Below, piece by piece: positions 18,478 to 27,200 of a stretch of DNA of 64,000 bases (position 1 is the stretch's first letter; the number at the start of each line of letters is the position of its first letter). The stretch spans positions 189,288-253,287 of the forward strand of contig NW_013657649.1 of assembly GCF_000142905.1 (NCBI RefSeq), in the 5' to 3' direction. The notes below the pieces were generated by a model. The model saw nothing but the letters and a program-made list of their open reading frames with translations. It did no database searches and was not told where the DNA came from. The translations under genes and the position numbers were made by a program. This stretch comes from Thecamonas trahens ATCC 50062 (Eukaryota; Apusozoa; Apusomonadida; Apusomonadidae).

Positions 18478-19497
18478 TCACATGGTCCGCATCTCCATGT
18501 GTGTCCAGTCGGTGGTCGGAACCGAATCTAGCTCCTCGTCGGGCTCGGGCACTGTGAGTGCCGAGTAGTAGCCAGAGCGAAAGCCCGAGGCTATCGAGCC
18601 GCCAGGTTGCGGCTGGCGTCCTTGCGCGGGAGTGCTGCGGGTCGGCTCGGCTCCGGCCCGCTGTGCCAATGTGGTAAAGGTGGCACCGCCAGCGAGCAGT
18701 GCATCGCGCTGGAGCTTGACCAGCTGCGGCGAAAAGGTATTGGTTGAGGCAAGGTCCAGCCGCGGCGCACCTAGGCCGTCGGCGCGTGCATCGTGCAGTT
18801 TGACAAGGGTCCGCTTGATGTGTGCAATGCGAGTGCGTGCGCGGCGGGCCTCGGCTTGCGCCGGCGATTCGGGCGCAGAGTCCGAGGCCTCGTCCGAGAG
18901 TTCGCTCTCGGAGCCAGTGACGGCAGCGGCGGCAGCAGAGCGGCGGGCGCGAAATGCGGCGCGAAGGGCAGCATCTTCTGCGGCGCGGGCCTCGCGCTTG
19001 GCGCGAATAGAGGCGCGGGCACGGGCGCGGCGATCTTGGTCGGCCCTGTGGCGAGCCTGGAGATCGCGGGCGTGCTCGATCTTGTACAACCTCTTTTCAG
19101 CCCGCTTCTCAGCCGCCAGCTGAAGCTTCTTGGCCCCTGCAGCCTGCCGTGCTCTTCGCCTGCGGACTTTCTGCGCGCGGGCAGCATTTGCACGGGCGGC
19201 AGCCTCGGCAGCCTCGGCCTGCCGCACACGGGCCTCCCTCCGCTCGTCGCGGCGGCGCGCAGCCTCAGCGGCTAGCGCAGGGTGCGCTGCGACCAGCGCT
19301 TGCGCGCGAGCCCTTGTCCTTCCACCCTCTGACATCGACTGGCACTTCTCCACCGTAGAAGGCTCAACCCGTGTCTGTGTCGGTGCTCCCCGCCGTACCG
19401 AGCGTGGCGAGCGTGTCGAGCGTGGCGAGCGTGCCGAGGCCGGAGCAGCCGCAGACCGAAGCAGCGCTGCGCGTGTGAGGCGCACAGGCAGTGGCAT
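18478..19497 (-). CDS. Basic Ala/Arg-rich coiled-coil protein
   Basis: Not recognised. A 339-residue product starting MPLPVRLTRAALL at 19497; an internal ATG (MSEGGRTRARAQALV, near 19335) is an alternative start. Residues about 75-200 form an uninterrupted, highly charged helix rich in Ala, Arg, Lys and Glu (AAEAARRRDERREARVRQAE). This is followed by an acidic Ser patch (ESELSDEASDSAPESP), another short helix and a Gly/Ser/Pro tail ending TDWTHMEMRTM. The Arg/Ala-rich N-terminus could act as a targeting sequence, but this is not clear. It starts head-to-head with CLP1 across a 240 bp simple-repeat region. Confidence 0.65.
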   Translation of the reverse strand: MPLPVRLTRAALLRSAAAPASARSPRSTRSPRSVRRGAPTQTRVEPSTVEKCQSMSEGGRTRARAQALVAAHPALAAEAARRRDERREARVRQAEAAEAAARANAARAQKVRRRRARQAAGAKKLQLAAEKRAEKRLYKIEHARDLQARHRADQDRRARARASIRAKREARAAEDAALRAAFRARRSAAAAAVTGSESELSDEASDSAPESPAQAEARRARTRIAHIKRTLVKLHDARADGLGAPRLDLASTNTFSPQLVKLQRDALLAGGATFTTLAQRAGAEPTRSTPAQGRQPQPGGSIASGFRSGYYSALTVPEPDEELDSVPTTDWTHMEMRTM

Positions 19498-19737
19498 GTA
19501 TACGTGTGTATGTGTGTGTGTATATATATATATATATATGTGTATGTGTGTGTGTGTGTGTTGGGTGGTGGTGGTGGAGGTTGTGGTGGTTGTGGTGGTG
19601 GTGGTGGCGATGGCTGCCTGTGCTGGCGGTGGTAGTGGTGGCCTTGCTCGATCAGTGGCAGACAAGGCGACACGGGCAGGCCTTGGGGGGGGGGGGGGGG
19701 GAGGACCACTTCTCGACGCCAGGCAGGGGGTTGAGGT
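19498..19737. repeat. Simple-repeat-filled divergent promoter
   Basis: Between the start codons of the coiled-coil gene and CLP1. Contains GT and TA dinucleotide runs (19500-19560, including atatatatatat at about 19522), GGT/GTG-rich DNA (19562-19640) and a run of 16 G at about 19685-19701. No coding frame is credible. Confidence 0.8.
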
Positions 19738-21009
19738 ATGTCTGCGTCCGGAGGAGGCAGCCATGTGGTGCGTGTGAACAAGGAGAGTGAGTATCGATTC
19801 GAGACGGGCGAGACGGCGGTGACGGTGACGGTGCGGTCGGGCCACGCCGAGGTGTTTGGCGCAGAGGCTGCGGTGGGCGCCTCGTATGTCTTTGCCCCGC
19901 ATACAAAGGCGGCATTCTTCACCTGGCATGGGGCTGAGCTGGCGGTGGTGGGCGAGCCAGAGTCGGGCTATGTGGCGGGTGAGACGCCCATGCCTACCTA
20001 CGCTAATGTTCACGGCGCCCTGCAGACGCTGCGTGGCGAGGCAAGCACAAAGGCGGAGCTGACTGGGCCGGTGGTGGTGGTGGCCGGGCCGACAGACGTG
20101 GGCAAGTCGTCGCTGTGTAAGATCCTGGTCAACTTCGCCATCCGCGAAGGCGCCGCCCCGCTGTTTGTCGACCTCGACGTGGGCCAGGGCGGGATCACCG
20201 TGCCGGGCATGCTCGGCGCCCTCATCCTGGAGCGCCCGTTCGAGATCGAGACCGGGGCGCCCGACGGCTCGCCGCCGTTGGTCTACTTTTACGGCCACGC
20301 ATCGCCCGGCGCCAACGCGGCGTTCTTTGAGCGCATGTTGGACAAGGTGGCCGGCGAGGCGCGCGAGCTGTTTGCGCTCAACGACGAGGTCCGCGCTGCT
20401 GGGGCGGTCATCAACACCTGCGGTTGGATCGAGGGCGACGGACTTCGGCTGCTCAAGGAGACGATTGCCAAGTTCCAGGCCGACATTGTGCTTGTTCTCG
20501 ATTCTGACCGGCTGACGCAAGAGCTGACATCGACGTTCAAGGACACGCCGTCGACCACGGTGGTCAAGCTGGCCAAGTCTGGCGGCGTGGTGACGCGATC
20601 GGCGACGTTCCGGCGGTCGGCAAGGTCTAGCAAGATGAAAGACTATTTTTATGGCCCGCACCGCGACCTTGCGCCGGCGGCCACGACCATCTACTTTCGC
20701 GACGTTCAGATCTACCGGGTCGGCGCCGACGAGGTTGCGCCGCTTTCGGCGCTGCCGATCGGCGTCGAGGCCGCTGCCGAGCCCGTCGTCGTTTCCAAGG
20801 TTACGCCGTCGAACGAGCTGCGCTCGTGCATCCTGGCGGTCTCATATGCCCAAAGCGAAGACGAGCTGCTCGACGCTAATATTGCCGGCTTCCTCCACGT
20901 CCAGGACGTGCAAGTCGACAAGGCCAAGATGATGGTCCTCGCTCCGAGCCAGGGCGAACTCCCAGGCCAGTTCCTCCTCGTCTCTGACGTTCAGTGGTTT
21001 GCCGACTAA
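19738..21009 (+). CDS. CLP1: CLP1, polynucleotide 5'-hydroxyl kinase / mRNA 3'-end processing factor
   Basis: CLP1 is a nuclear subunit of the mRNA cleavage and polyadenylation machinery and, in animals, an RNA 5'-OH kinase linked to tRNA splicing. This product has 423 residues, close to the family length. Visible elements in order: N-terminal beta domain; Walker A VAGPTDVGKSS at about residue 120, with the family's GPTDVGKS; the Walker B-like VDLDVGQGGITVPG; the central domain with VINTCGWI and VLDSDRLTQEL; the Arg-rich lid RRSARSSKMKDYFYG; and a C-terminal domain ending LVSDVQWFAD. All kinase residues appear intact, so activity is plausible. It starts head-to-head with the preceding gene and converges with selenoprotein S. 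Confidence 0.95.
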   Translation: MSASGGGSHVVRVNKESEYRFETGETAVTVTVRSGHAEVFGAEAAVGASYVFAPHTKAAFFTWHGAELAVVGEPESGYVAGETPMPTYANVHGALQTLRGEASTKAELTGPVVVVAGPTDVGKSSLCKILVNFAIREGAAPLFVDLDVGQGGITVPGMLGALILERPFEIETGAPDGSPPLVYFYGHASPGANAAFFERMLDKVAGEARELFALNDEVRAAGAVINTCGWIEGDGLRLLKETIAKFQADIVLVLDSDRLTQELTSTFKDTPSTTVVKLAKSGGVVTRSATFRRSARSSKMKDYFYGPHRDLAPAATTIYFRDVQIYRVGADEVAPLSALPIGVEAAAEPVVVSKVTPSNELRSCILAVSYAQSEDELLDANIAGFLHVQDVQVDKAKMMVLAPSQGELPGQFLLVSDVQWFAD

Positions 21010-21082
21010 AATGTATCGTTGAATCAGGTAGATATATGGCTACATGCTTATTTGCTTAGAGGCTGATGCACAAGGGGGGAAA

Positions 21083-21137
21083 CTCGGGGCGCGGCAGTCG
21101 CCCGACAAAGTCGGACGGCTCCCGCCGCGCCCGTCAT
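21083..21137 (-). promoter_or_regulatory. Candidate SECIS element in the selenoprotein S 3' region
   Basis: About 195 bases after the selenoprotein stop codon (minus strand), the sequence ATGA (21137-21134) is followed by GGGCGCGGC, an apical hairpin and the exact complement GCCGCGCCC, then CGAG. This gives the expected SECIS order: ATGA, about 9-10 bp helix, internal loop, upper stem (CGTCCGAC/GTCGGGCG with a TTT loop), helix return, GA. Weak points: a C-C mismatch separates each quartet half from the helix, and the usual unpaired AA in the internal loop is not obvious (GGGAGC instead). Confidence 0.5.
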
Positions 21138-21300
21138 GGACGCGCTGTGCGGACTCACCACGGCGGCGGTGCACAAGCGCATGCATCAGTGTAGAAAACA
21201 GGAAGCCCGATGGCGGGTAGGGACGGTGTACGGCAGCAGAGCTGCACACGGCGACATGCGGATCGGGGCAACGGGGAAAGAGAGAGCGAGAGGCAGAGGC

Positions 21301-21330
21301 GCCCTCGGAGCACATTGCGGCTCCGAGGGC
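21301..21330 (-). promoter_or_regulatory. Perfect hairpin six bases after the Sec UGA (SRE-like)
   Basis: A perfect 10 bp inverted repeat (gccctcggag / ctccgagggc) with a 10-base loop starts directly after the TAA stop and six bases after the in-frame TGA. Selenocysteine redefinition elements, known from selenoprotein N, are stem-loops beginning about six bases downstream of the UGA. It could instead act in 3'-end formation between the convergent genes. Confidence 0.55.
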
Positions 21331-21807
21331 TTATCCTCAGCCGCCACGGCTTGGGCGCTTGCGGGCTGGACGATACGACGGGCCTCCGCCGTGCATACCG
21401 AGGGCACCTCCTCCGCCACCGGTGCCACCCCTTCTGTGGCGGAGAGACGACGGCCCACCGGGCGAGAGCGAGTCTGCCGCCGATGAGCGCGAGGGTGGAG
21501 CGGGAGAGGGAGCGGGCGGCTGGGCCGGACGCTCGGCAGCATCTGCGACGATCTTGTCCTGCAGGGCGTTGTATCGCTCTGCACGGCGGCGATCGAGGTC
21601 AGCACGGTACGATGGGTCGCGTTCAAAGCGCGGGGCGAGGCCAAGGAGACGGCGGATGGCAGCGCCGAGATGCGACCAGACCACGGCAGCGAGGACCATG
21701 GCGGCGAGGAGGAGCCAGCCGTGCGAGGCAAGGAACTCGGTGGCTGTGGCGACGGGTGAGGCCAGCCATGGCGGCGTGGTGTATGCCAGGCTGGGGCTGG
21801 TGGCCAT
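21331..21807 (-). CDS. SELENOS: Selenoprotein S (VIMP) with in-frame UGA selenocysteine
   Basis: Selenoprotein S is a single-pass ER membrane protein that links the p97/VCP ATPase and the Derlin channel in ER-associated degradation. From ATG 21807 the frame encodes a short luminal N-terminus, a membrane helix at about residues 29-48 (SHGWLLLAAMVLAAVVWSHL), a charged cytosolic helix (RRRAERYNALQDKIVADAAE) and a Gly-rich tail. The tail reads GGGPSYRPARKRPSRGG, then TGA, GGA, TAA. Reading TGA as Sec gives 158 residues ending GG-Sec-G, with Sec penultimate. The animal protein also ends RPGRRGPSSGG-Sec-G with Sec penultimate, so the match covers tail, spacing and topology. Selenoprotein K has a similar plan but is shorter and ends differently. 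A conventional annotation would stop at the TGA (21337-21339). Supporting RNA structures are listed separately. Confidence 0.85.
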
Positions 21808-21816
21808 GGGGGAAGG

Positions 21817-22080
21817 GGGGGGGGGGTGAGGTGGTGGTGGTGGTGGTGGTGGTGGTGGTGGTGTTTGGTGGTGGTGGTGGTGGTGGTGGTGGTGGTGGTG
21901 TTCGGTGGTGGTGGTGGTGATGGTGGTCGTCGTGTTCGGTGGTGGTGGTGGTCGTCGTCGTGTTCGATGGTGATGGTGGTGGTGGTCGTCGTGTTCGATG
22001 GTGGTCGTCGTCGTGTTCGATGGTGGTCGTCGTCGTGTTCGATGGTGATCGTCGTCGTGTTCGGTGGCGGCAGGTGAACG
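21817..22080. repeat. (GGT)n and GTCGTCGTGTTCGATGGTG minisatellite
   Basis: A G run at 21817-21826, then GGT trinucleotides (21829-21930), grading into repeats of roughly 20-30 bp built on tggtcgtcgtcgtgttcga (21930-22070). It lies just upstream of the selenoprotein S start codon and is probably its promoter or leader. Long frames through it are repeat artefacts. Confidence 0.85.
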
Positions 22081-22400
22081 TGACGTGATTGTGCTGGACG
22101 CCCAAGGTGTGATGAGGTGTACCACATTGATGCCATAAGCATATGTGCATGTGTACTTGGGTGTACATGTGTGTGTCTTATTGGATGGCAGTGGTGGTCA
22201 TCGTGGATGTGGTGGTCGTCGTAGTCATGGCGCATGAGACAGATCATGCCCCTCCCCCCCCCTCCCTGCGCCTGCGCAACTATCCTATCCCAGCCCCTCC
22301 CCCCCTCCCCCCCCCTCTCCCCCCCCCTCCCCCCCGCCCCTTCCCCCTTCCTTCCCCACCCCACTCGCCTCCTTACTGGCTGCTGCTGCAGGAAGAGGAC
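22081..22400. other. Divergent upstream region of the VPS9 gene with a C-rich tract
   Basis: GT-rich then strongly C-rich (22245-22370), ending ctgctgctgcag nine bases before the VPS9 gene ATG. A pyrimidine tract followed by CAG looks like a 3' splice site, so a 5'-UTR intron, or an upstream coding exon, is possible. Confidence 0.45.
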
Positions 22401-24277
22401 ATGGCGAACGCGTGGTGGGACGACGACGAGCCTGGAAGCTCTCCAGGCTCAGAGGATGCATGGTTGGAGGGTCTTCGGGCAAAGGCTGCCAGGGACCGTG
22501 CCGAAGCCCGCCGCAGACGAAACAGAACGGCGCCCGGACGCCGTGCTACCATTGTCCATGCTGGTGGTGGCTCGCTTGGGGACGATGCAGGAGGGCTTGG
22601 TCATGCTGATGGCGGTACTGATGATGGTGGTGGCGGCGCTGATGAGCTGCCGCCGGTGCTTGGCCAGCGAGCGCAGTCGGTGTCCGTCGGTGGCCGGCAG
22701 AGCGAGGACGATGATGGTGGCGGTGGCGGCGGGGGGATGCCAGTCAGGACAGCGGAAGGCGCAATGGTGTGGGGGCTGGAGGCCGTGGGCGTGGGGTGAC
22801 GCTGGAGGATGTGCTGCGGCCGTTTGGCCCGCTCGAGGCACTGCAGGTCGGCGGCGGTGGCGGCGGCGGCGACAGCATGGGCACGATCGAGGACAACCCG
22901 TTCTACCAAGAGGTGACGACGCGATATGCACACCTCCATGGGCACGCGTCGGCGAAAGGGTACGCGCTGGCGGTGCCGCGGGCGTCGTCGCTGGCGGGAT
23001 ACGTGGTCAACGAGGCCGCAGTGATGATGCACGTGCTCATGCCTGCAGCGTCAGAGACCGAGTTTATCACCATGGACCGGCGGCATGTGACGCTGGACAA
23101 GGAGCATGGGGTGCTGATCACCGGGCGTGGCTTCCGCGAGTCGCGAAGCGTGGGCATCCAGTTTGAGGAAGTCTTCTACAACGCCGACTTTCAGCCGTTC
23201 ACCATCTTTTGCATTGAGGAGCCGCTTGAGGGCGGACTCTCGTTTCTCTTTGCCACCGATGACGACGAGTTTGAGAGTGGTGGAGCAAGCGGCGGGGCAG
23301 ACGGTAGCAGCGGCGGCGAGGAGACCGGGTGCGGCGGGGCGGGCGACGGTGGCAGCGAGAGCTCACGCGACCTGTACACGCTGGACGTTTTTCCGATCAC
23401 CCATACGTATCCCGAGTACGTGTCACTGCTGACACGTCTGGCGAGTGCGTCGCTGGTGGGGTCGATTGTACCTGCACTGTGCGAGTTCAACCAGACTCCA
23501 ATCAACCCGCAGAACAACCACGCGTACACTGTGCGGCGGTTGCGGGCGCTGTGCGACGCGACGTTGACTGAGCTCGAGGTCAGCGTTGACGGGATTCGCG
23601 AAGCGATTGCGAGCGAGCCGCAGTACCAAGTCCAACTTCAGGTGGCGGTCGAGTCGTTTGTGCTCGGCGGGGTGAACACGCATCTCTTTGCGGTGCTATG
23701 TCAGTACCACGCGCGGCAGGAGCGGCGTGTTCAAGCCGGAATTGCGGCGCTGGGGGCCATGGGCCTCGACGAGATGGACGTGCGGCCGGAGCTCGCCGGA
23801 TGTGAGCTGGGCGAGGCAAGCCGAATGGTTGAGCTGCTACGTGAGTGCCGGACGCCATTGGAGAAGAAGATGGTTGTTCGCGCAACATTGCAGACGATCA
23901 CCCTCGCTGTGGAAACGCATCTAGAGGCCGGAGCGGAGCCGCTCAACGCGGACGACATGTTGTGGCTGGTGGTGTACGTGCTGTGCCGGGCCGAGGTGAG
24001 CCACTTGTACGCTCATGTGGTGCACATGCGCGAGTTTACATTGTACTCTGCATCACTGCAAGAACTGGCTTACTATGTGGCGTCGCTCGACGTGGCGGTG
24101 GCATTCCTCGCGCAGCGGGGCGGAACGAACGTCACGTCTGACGACGACGATGATGACGACGATGACGTGGACGATGGCGGGGTGGAGGCCGCGGCGGGGT
24201 GGAGCGCTGCCGGGGCTCACGAGCTTGTCAACCAGTCACAGGAGGCGGTAGCGCGCGATGCGGCTGTTACCACTTGA
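22401..24277 (+). CDS. VPS9-domain Rab GEF, VARP/ANKRD27-like N-terminus, one-base frame break
   Basis: VPS9 domains activate Rab5-family GTPases on endosomes. The VPS9 core is near residues 480-575: LNADDMLWLVVYVLCRAEVS, then LAYYVASLDVAVAFL. At about 165-285, NPFYQEV, RRHVTLDKEHGVLITGRGF, IQFEEVFYNADFQPFTIFCI and EEPLEG match the segment preceding VPS9 in VARP (ANKRD27). The ankyrin repeats of VARP are absent: the protein ends shortly after VPS9 with an Asp-rich tail. Residues 1-130 (MANAWWDDDEPGSSPGS onward) are disordered. The frame breaks in the six-G run at 22731-22736; one further G would give a continuous frame of about 625 codons, so an undercalled homopolymer is likeliest. The last 11 bases of the CDS (24267-24277) overlap the end of the convergent repeat-protein gene. 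Confidence 0.82.
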
Positions 24278-27200
24278 CCTGGGCCTGGGAAGCGGACATG
24301 TCGCCCTCCTCAACGGCGACGACGTCCCAGTACGACGACTTGAACTTGAGGTAGTCGACCGTGTGATCGTAGCCCTCGCCAGCGTATTCTGTAGTGTAGC
24401 CGGAGCCCGAATCAAAGTCTTCGGGCGACTCGGAGGTGCCAGACGACTTCTTGTTCTTCTTCTTGCCAGCCTTGGAGGACTTGCTGGGTTTGGCTGGCGG
24501 TAGGACAGCGTGGTCACCGCTGATGCCGGACGAGAGGTCGGCCTTGATCTTGCCCTTGCCCTTTGCCTTCTTGCCCTTTGCCTTCTTGGCCTTCTTGGTC
24601 TTCTTAGCCTTCTTGGTCTTCTTAGCCTTCTTGGTCTTCTTTGACGTTGGAAGAGCCTGGTCGACGGCATCGCCAGAAGAGATTTCGACAGCACCGGCCT
24701 TCTTGGCCTTAGTCTTCTTGGCCTTGGCCTTCTTGGCCTTTTTGGCCTTCTTGGCCTTCGCATCTTTGCCCTTCTTCTTGCCCTTCTTGCCAGCCTTGAC
24801 AGCATGGTCGGCGTAGTCGGTGTCGTACTCGGAGAGGTCGGAGCTGGAGCTAGAGGATGAATCGGAGCCTGACTTCTTGCTGGTTGCCTTGCCGGCATGA
24901 TCAGCGTAATCGGTGTCGTACTCGGAGAAGTTGGATGGGGCAACGGCCCTGTCGCTGGCGCCACCGGAAGAGACATCAACGGCAGCGGCCTTCTTGCTCT
25001 TGCCCTTCTTGCCCTTCTTGCCCTTCTTCTTGCCGACCTTGGCTGCATGATCAGCGTAGTCGGTGTCGTACTCGGAAAGGTCGGAGCTTGAGCCGGACTT
25101 CTTCTTGTCCTTCTTGCCCTTGCCCTTCGTACCCTTCTTGCCCTTCTTCTTGCCGGCATGATCGGCATAGTCGGTGTCGTACTCTGAGTAGTTGGACGGG
25201 GCGGCGGCCTTGTCACCGGCATCACCAGAAGAGACATCAACGGCGGCGGCCTTCTTACCCTTGCCCTTCTTGCCCTTCTTGCCCTTCTTGCCCTTCTTAC
25301 CCTTCTTCTTGCCCTTCTTCTTGCCGGCCTTGGCAGCATGGTCGGCGTAGTCGGTGTCGTACTCGGAAAGGTCGGAGCTTGAGCCGGACTTCTTCTTGTC
25401 CTTCCTGCCCTTCTTGCCCTTCTTACCCTTCTTCTTGCCCTTCTTCTTGCCGGTCTTGGAAGCATGGTCGGCGTAGTCGGCGTCGTACTCTGAGTAGTTG
25501 GACGGGGCGGCGGCCTTGTCACCGGCATCACCAGAAGAGACATCAACGGCGGCGGCCTTCTTGTCCTTGCCCTTCTTGCCCTTCTTGCCCTTCTTCTTGC
25601 CTTCTTCTTGCCGTCCTTGCAGCATAGTCGGAGTAGTCGGTGTCGTACTACGGAAAGGTCGGAGCTTGAGCCGGACTTCTTCTTGTCCTTCTTGCCCTTG
25701 CCCTGCCCTTCTTACCCTTCTTCTTGCCCTTCTTCTTGCCGGCCTTGGAAGCATGGTCGGCGTAGTCGGTGTCGTACTCTGAGTAGTTGGAGCGAGCAGC
25801 AGCCTTGTCACCGGCATCGCCAGAAGAGACATCAACGGCGGCGGCCTTCTTGCCCTTGCCCTTCTTGCCCNNNNNNNNNNNNNNNNNNNNNNNNNNNNNN
25901 NNNNNNNNNNNNNNNNNNNNNNNNNNNNNNNNNNNNNNNNNNNNNNNNNNNNNNNNNNNNNNNNNNNNNNNNNNNNNNNNNNNNNNNNNNNNNNNNNNNN
26001 NNNNNNNNNNNNNNNNNNNNNNNNNNNNNNNNNNNNNNNNNNNNNNNNNNNNNNNNNNNNNNNNNNNNNNNNNNNNNNNNNNNNNNNNNNNNNNNNNNNN
26101 NNNNNNNNNNNNNNNNNNNNNNNNNNNNNNNNNNNNNNNNNNNNNNNNNNNNNNNNNNNNNNNNNNNNNNNNNNNNNNNNNNNNNNNNNNNNNNNNNNNN
26201 NNNNNNNNNNNNNNNNNNNNNNNNNNNNNNNNNNNNNNNNNNNNNNNNNNNNNNNNNNNNNNNNNNNNNNNNNNNNNNNNNNNNNNNNNNNNNNNNNNNN
26301 NNNNNNNNNNNNNNNNNNNNNNNNNNNNNNNNNNNNNNNNNNNNNNNNNNNNNNNNNNNNNNNNNNNNNNNNNNNNNNNNNNNNNNNNNNNNNNNNNNNN
26401 NNNNNNNNNNNNNNNNNNNNNNNNNNNNNNNNNNNNNNNNNNNNNNNNNNNNNNNNNNNNNNNNNNNNNNNNNNNNNNNNNNNNNNNNNNNNNNNNNNNN
26501 NNNNNNNNNNNNNNNNNNNNNNNNNNNNNNNNNNNNNNNNNNNNNNNNNNNNNNNNNNNNNNNNNNNNNNNNNNNNNNNNNNNNNNNNNNNNNNNNNNNN
26601 NNNNNNNNNNNNNNNNNNNNNNNNNNNNNNNNNNNNNNNNNNNNNNNNNNNNNNNNNNNNNNNNNNNNNNNNNNNNNNNNNNNNNNNNNNNNNNNNNNNN
26701 NNNNNNNNNNNNNNNNNNNNNNNNNNNNNNNNNNNNNNNNNNNNNNNNNNNNNNNNNNNNNNNNNNNNNNNNNNNNNNNNNNNNNNNNNNNNNNNNNNNN
26801 NNNNNNNNNNNNNNNNNNNNNNNNNNNNNNNNNNNNNNNNCTTCTTGCCGGCATGATCGGCGTAGTCGGTGTCGTACTCTGAGTAGTTGGAGCGAGCAGC
26901 AGCCTTGTCACCGGCGTCACCGGAAGAGACATCAACGGCGGCGGCCTTCTTACCCTTGCCCTTCTTGCCCTTCTTGCCCTTCTTGCCCTTCTTCTTGCCC
27001 TTCTTCTTACCGGCCTTGGCTGCATGATCGGCGTAGTCGGTGTCGTACTCGGAAAGGTCGGAGCTTGAGCCGGACTTTTTCTTGTCCTTCTTGCCCTTGC
27101 CCTTCGTACCCTTCTTGCCGGCATGATCGGCGTAGTCGGTGTCGTACTCTGAGTAGTTGGAGCGAGCAGCAGCCTTGTCACCGGCGTCACCGGAAGAGAC

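Noticed and set aside
21337-21339. TGA as an ordinary stop of a 156-residue protein
   Set aside because: The GG-TGA-GGA-TAA ending reproduces the GG-Sec-G end of selenoprotein S too closely, and hairpins follow; kept as the null hypothesis only.
21337-22125. His/Thr/Pro-rich N-terminal extension of selenoprotein S through the GGT repeats
   Set aside because: Pure trinucleotide repeat translation in several frames; ATG 21807 fits the family length and topology.
22401-22799. Independent Gly/Asp-rich short protein upstream of the VPS9 frame
   Set aside because: Natural continuation into the VPS9 frame after a single G at the six-G run; the in-frame stop is only reached beyond the break.
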